From assembly GCA_004123355.1 (NCBI GenBank), contig SCHM01000001.1, positions 5,882,001-5,946,000 on the forward strand: a stretch of 64,000 nucleotides of DNA, in the 5' to 3' direction. Of the stretch, positions 59,503 through 64,000 are shown one piece after another. The stretch comes from Amphirosellinia nigrospora. Lineage: Eukaryota; Ascomycota; Sordariomycetes; Xylariales; Xylariaceae. The notes beneath the pieces were generated by a model that was given only the letters and a program-made list of their open reading frames with translations, ran no database searches and was not told where the DNA came from. A program made the position numbers and the translations under genes. Positions within the stretch are counted from its first letter, which is position 1. Each line of letters begins with the position of its first letter.

Positions 59503-61510
59503 CTATCGAGGTCTGCCCTTCATACCACGACCCGTAGTGGCCTGATTCCGCGCGTTCTCAAGGGTATTCTTGAAGTCGCCGTAGAGCGCACTGATAACGC
59601 GACTTTCCTGCCACCTATCGACGATACTGTTGGCTAGAATCCGGCGATTCTTGGCCTTCATCTTCTCGCGCTCGCTCAGCTTCTCACCCGTCATCCAGCC
59701 CTCGTCCTCGAGGCGTTCCTCGACCCACTGCTTGAGCGCATGTTTCCAATGGAGCAGGCTGTGGGCCGTTTCCGCGTTGCTACAGCACACGGAGCCCACG
59801 CACCATTCCTTTGTCGTGGGCGGTAGGGGCATACCTCGTGTGTCGACAGACGCCGTATCGTTGTCTTCGTCGTCTTCCGAGTCAGAGTCCGATTCAACCT
59901 CTACCAGTGTGTCCTTGTGGTACGCTGAACCCGAGAATATTATCCTGTAGGTTGAGGGGTGGCCACTTCGGCCACAGGCCTCGCACGCCCCGTACAGAGT
60001 TGGGTCAAGCTTCTGGAGTTCGATTGATTCGAGTACTGGTCGGCTTTTTAGGGCGCGGTTGAAATCCACTTTCCACGCCGCCGAAGTGAACTTTGAATTG
60101 GCAAGTCCACTGACTTCGGCATCAAGCTTATGCCAAGCGTTGACATATACGGGGTCCTTTCGCTCAAAAGCTGGATTGATTCGATTATGTACTAACCATT
60201 CAATAGCATATGGAAACTGGTATTTCAGTGGTTTGTGGGCATGTGATGTGAACTCGAGCGGAATATCCATAGGAGCACCAAGAGGCGCATCGTCATCATC
60301 CGTGACAAAATCCTCTAGGTCGCTTTCACCTCTGCCACCCGCATCCGTAAGGTCTTCGCGTTTCCTTTTTGCTTTTCCTTGAGCGGGACAGGTTTCTCCT
60401 CTACTTCTTCTTCTTCATCCTGTTCCTCATCATCGAACTTTTTAAGCACTTCAAAATCATTGCCAGAATCGGAGTCGTAAATGCCATGCTTTTCCTCTCC
60501 ATCTGAGGATGACTCGGATGACGTAAGTTGCTCTATTTTTTCACCGGCGCGTCGACGACGCAGAAGTTCCATTTTCTTCTGTTTTTCCGATCTATGGCCT
60601 TTATGCACCTTCTTAATTGGAGACGACATCGCTGCACTCGGCCGCTTCAATCTACCGGGGGTACGGTTGTTGCTGGTAGGCTTGGCGACGAATAGTGAAA
60701 CAATTTCCTTTTCTTGGATGGAGAGATAATATCCTCATCTGAATCGTCGAGTTCTATAAGTGCGGGCCCTGGAAACTTCTTTGCTGATGCCGACGGTAGA
60801 ATGGGAGCGTCGTCTGAATCGTCTAAAGTAATGATGGGAGGGCGTCGTCTCTTGCGAGGAGAGGATAAACTGGGGACTTCTGGCTCTTCATCTCCATCTT
60901 CGTCATCAATCACGGTTCTCCGAAGTCTAGTAGAAACAGACTGGGATGACCGCGGATGCATAACATTCGGTCCTTCGTCTGACTCCTCTGATGTGTGCGA
61001 TTTACTAGCCTTTTGAGTAGTGGTAGGAAGTCCACGTCGTCCTCATCACGGCCCGCATCACCAATCTCAGCAGCTGAATCGTCTGAAGAATCATTTGCCA
61101 CAGCACGATTGCGTCGGTTATGGAGGCTCGGCATGAAACTTGCAGGTGGCGCTATTGTGGTGTTAATAGAGCTAGGTTTCAGATGCATCACAGCTTGCGC
61201 AACCCTATTAGAGGGTAAAGACGACATAAGGGAAAGGAGAGGAACAAAAGAAGAGCAGAAGAAAGTACGTACGGATAGAGGCATCTAACCTGCTTTGTTT
61301 CGATTTCCGCCTTCTTGACCTGTCAACAGTTTGAGCTGGCGAAGACGGCGTGGCAACGGATGACAAGCGATTCGCTGCAGCTGGACTACTATGCGCAGCT
61401 CTAGAGTATCTGACTCTAGCAGGCGAGTAAGCAGACACCGGAGGATTTGATGAGTCGCCTATGGACTCAAAAGTGAGCTTGGTCTGGCTTTTTTTCTTGG
61501 TGGGCGGCAT
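59503..61510 (-). CDS. DUF4211-domain protein, probably nuclear
   Basis: Exons 61510-61269 and 61204-59503; about 648 aa. The N-terminal half is disordered: MPPTKKKSQTKLTFES (a PIP-box-like QTKLTF near residue 9), Ser/Pro stretches, and three SDD/SDE acidic repeats alternating with basic patches (RKRRRPP, SKKRKLF, RSEKQKKMELLRRRR), as in chromatin proteins. The C-terminal domain (PLGAPMDIPLEFTSHAHK, FKYAIEWLVHN-like, CEACGRSGHPSTY, WKHALKQWVEERLE, SVCCSNAETAHSLLHW) is DUF4211, with a Cys cluster likely to bind zinc. Function is unknown; a PCNA or chromatin link is inference from the PIP-like motif. Donor choice at 61268 (second of two overlapping GTs) is set by phase. Bases are missing near 61011-61014, 60657-60661 and 60375. 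Confidence 0.82.
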
Positions 61511-63282
61511 CGTTACTCAGGTGGGTGTGAGAGTATAACGCAGGAATGTGCCCGGCAGGACTCAATCGACGGGAGAACCAATGTTAGGACTTCAACTCAT
61601 CGAAGCGCAAGCTCGGGTAGATGAATAACATGAGTGCAGCTTCAAAGGGAACCTTCCCGGCGGGATCTTCACCTGCTTATACTAGGTAGCAAGTAGGTAA
61701 GTTAAATGTCGCTAAGGGCTCTCACTCACGCCGCCGACCCGATACCCTTTGCTTAGTAGTGATTACGATGTGCGTCAGTGCCTTAAGGTAAACGGAACAG
61801 GGATGGCGGGCACCTAGGTAGTTGTCAATTGATATTTCCAAGCACTCGAAGCTGGTTCAGCTTATCATTATCTTAGGTTACTTAGGTTGGGTTGCGGGCC
61901 ACACGTGGCGACGCGCCGGATATGGAAGGAACCTTATGCGCGGTGTCACGTGGGTTTAACTTGAATTGAGGACCAAGGTACGGAGCAGCTTACTTTCCGC
62001 TCTTGCTCAGGTTCGGCTCACCCTGTCCTCTCGTACGAGTACGGATTTGAATCAATAGCTGGATCGGTGCGGATTGGTTTTTTTTTGTTTTTTTGTTTTT
62101 TCAATTTGGCCTAGACCTCCGTACAGAAAGAACTTCGAACTTTAGTTTCACTTGTATGCGGAAATAAATACGGTAGTGCAGCGCAAAGTTGTACGGCTTA
62201 AGGTTTAGTGTCGTGATGACACGATTCGTCGAAGAACATTCGACCGGTTAGAAAAATCAGCTCGCCTTATGTAATCGATAAAGAGTTGGTTACCACCCGA
62301 ATAAAAAGGCTTAATGAGCGGCATACCTGGAAATACCGTTGGATCATTTATGGTTGTGCTTTTTAGCGAGTTTTTCGGCTTCTTCGCGTTGGCGTTGCTC
62401 GCTCAGCATACAACTTTCGGAAGTTTTATAACCAACTTCAGTTCCTAGGAAGTGGTTTATCACTACCTGCTACAAACGTTTCTTACGGTCTACAGTAGGT
62501 ATGCAGCTGGGCTTGCGCAAAAGCGGGGCCAGCTCAGGCTTAAGGACATCATAGTAAAACCTAAGATGTCACAGTGAATAGCACTATAGGTATTTGTGGA
62601 AGAAGGAGAAAAAGAACATTGAAGGCATTTACCCTAGCGTTTCCACGAAGAAGTAAAGAGAATGGGAAGAACAGCCGCAGGTTAACCCACCAACTGCTAT
62701 CGGTACTCTAGAGTAAATACATCAGGTATTCATGGAAACCTACGTAGCAACTCGCAAATCACTAGGCATCAATATTCAGACATAGTAGGTTTTCATTCTA
62801 GCATGTCATGATGTGGCGTAACAAGCCACATAAAAGCCATTGCAATCCAACGGCCGTTTCTAATGACGCGCAGTATAGGTAGTAATACATACCAACTTGG
62901 TATGCCAGTACTATCACACGCTTGGCTCGCGTTGTTCCAAATGTTCTTTCCGTGAAGGGGCAAGGTCGAGGTGTATTGATTGTGATGTGTGATGTGGGGA
63001 ACAAGGTGTCGTGACACTTGGGGGGGGGAAGGGGGATTCCCTCGACCCTGGGGGGCCGGCTATCTAAAAAGCTGCCCGTTACTGTACCATAATCCACCAT
63101 GTGATACTTCCAGCATGCTCATAGCCCAGCTTCACCCTCTATAACTGTCTCCTGACTCTAACGAGTTCAGCGGCCAAGCCGGTCAGATACCTAAAGAGCT
63201 GAGGGAGACAGCACTAGGCAGGTTTGCCTCTGATGGAATCGGCCGCACCAGGACTTATTCTTCAAACTGTTTGCCATTCATT
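61511..63282. other. Intergenic, 1.8 kb, possible small exon
   Basis: Promoter of the DUF4211 gene and the 3' side of the Ran-binding protein gene. It holds ACCTAGGT at 61812-61819, a T-rich run near 62078-62102, and a minus-strand segment at 62344-62444 that reads like a real C-terminal exon (listed separately). Confidence 0.5.
62344..62444 (-). CDS. Possible C-terminal exon of a small unknown protein
   Basis: After a TTCCTAG acceptor-like site, the minus strand reads TEVGYKTSESC then MLSEQRQREEAEKLAKKHN to a TGA at 62344-62346. The charged helical tail looks like protein, but an upstream exon (ending near a GTAAAT donor at 62632) does not join in phase. Not recognised; could be chance. Confidence 0.22.
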
Positions 63283-63947
63283 CTAAGAAGTAGCAGCGGC
63301 TTCCTCCTTCTTTTCCTCCTCCGCCTTAGGCTCTTCTTTAGCCTTAGCGGCTTCTTCCTCTTCCGCATCCTTCTCTTCCTTGCCGAAGAGAATCTCATTT
63401 TCCTGCTGAGCCTTCAGCCACGCATCCTTGAATAGCTGAGCATCTAAACCACCAAGTTAGCGACAAGGAAACTGTAGCCTGTCTCCAGTGCGTTACTCAC
63501 TTTCAGCATTGGCCAGGCGGACAGATACAGTGATGGCTTCGGGTTCGCCTTCGCTAACGTCGGCGGCAACGTTCCAGAGCCAGGCACGGTCGCTCGTAGA
63601 CATGGCTGCAATCTTCATGTCAGGGGTGACTAGATGATCAATGTTAGTATCGAGCTCAGGCGAACAACGTAGGGGGAGGTGGACGAACTATAGTGGTTGG
63701 CGCAGACCTTAAGTGTCTTATCACGCCGCATAACTAGTCGGGTCTTTCCGTTCTCCTTATGCTTGAGCAGGCGGAGAGGGCCGGTTCCGCGCTCCTTCCA
63801 CTCGCGAGACTCCTGGACAAATCTGAACATCTTGCATCGCATGTTGAAGACCTGTTCCTCGGATTCCTCGTGTGTAACTGTCTCAACCTGTTCGGTGAGT
63901 TTATGGACGGGCTCGAAGTTGACATCTTCAGACTCGGGGGCTTGTTC
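63283..63947 (-). CDS. YRB1: Ran-binding protein 1 / Ran GTPase-activation cofactor (partial, 5' end outside)
   Basis: Stimulates RanGAP-driven GTP hydrolysis and releases export complexes in the cytoplasm. Exons in the window: 63947-63689, 63629-63501, 63443-63283; the intron before 63947 runs toward the window edge, so the first exon is missing. RanBD1 domain: [98 protein letters not shown] and [14 protein letters not shown]. The Lys/Glu/Ala-rich C-terminal tail ([18 protein letters not shown]) is typical of fungal orthologues. The donor after ANHY is GTTCGT, unusual but the only one that keeps phase. All three exons are in frame without breaks. Confidence 0.9.
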
Positions 63948-64000
63948 CTAGAAATAACGGCATTAGTTCCACATACTGTTATAATCAGGCAAAGCGAGAT

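Overview
This window is nuclear DNA of a filamentous ascomycete (Pezizomycotina; I lean to Sordariomycetes but cannot prove it). Genes carry several short introns, mostly about 50-150 bp, with GTRNGY donors, CTAAY branch points and YAG acceptors. The trp-1/trpC trifunctional fusion, HET, DUF4211 and GH30 genes, and a GPI-anchored Ser/Thr-rich wall protein, fit that group. Exons were joined by hand from frame, splice consensus and known protein families; many introns break ORFs that would otherwise look separate.

Layout. 0-13 kb: 3' end of a GPI wall-protein gene, an AGPAT (SLC1), a DDR48-like stress repeat protein, 5-aminolevulinate synthase (HEM1) and a secreted GH30 glycosidase, all on +. 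12.8-18.5 kb, on -: an isochorismatase-fold hydrolase, bifunctional thiamine enzyme THI6 and a conserved fungal protein with an N-terminal coiled coil. 20.5-27.7 kb: a GDSL esterase (IAH1 type) diverging from the large rRNA-processing HEAT protein UTP10. 27.7-32.9 kb: an AT-richer, gene-poor island with an incomplete HET-domain gene and an uncharacterised broken coding segment. 32.9-47.3 kb: SET/MYND protein, triosephosphate isomerase, mitoribosomal mL43, U1-70K, MRT4, TIM9 and a large AAA ATPase. 50-64 kb: NUP192, TRP1, a DUF4211 protein and the 3' part of a Ran-binding protein (YRB1).

Most genes are housekeeping: heme, thiamine and tryptophan synthesis, glycolysis, ribosome biogenesis (UTP10, MRT4), splicing, nuclear pore and Ran transport, and mitochondrial import and translation. 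They are arranged as independent single genes, with several head-to-head pairs (IAH1/UTP10, MRPL51/SNP1, MRT4/TIM9, NUP192/TRP1). I see no biosynthetic cluster, CRISPR array, rRNA operon, convincing tRNA or recognisable virus-like element.

The main oddity is technical. About two dozen single-base frame breaks, mostly one base short and often in or beside a short homopolymer, interrupt otherwise well-conserved essential genes, while 5.4 kb of UTP10 has none. This looks like consensus sequence error, so apparent pseudogenes here should not be believed until reads are checked. I did not find a clearly novel biological system.
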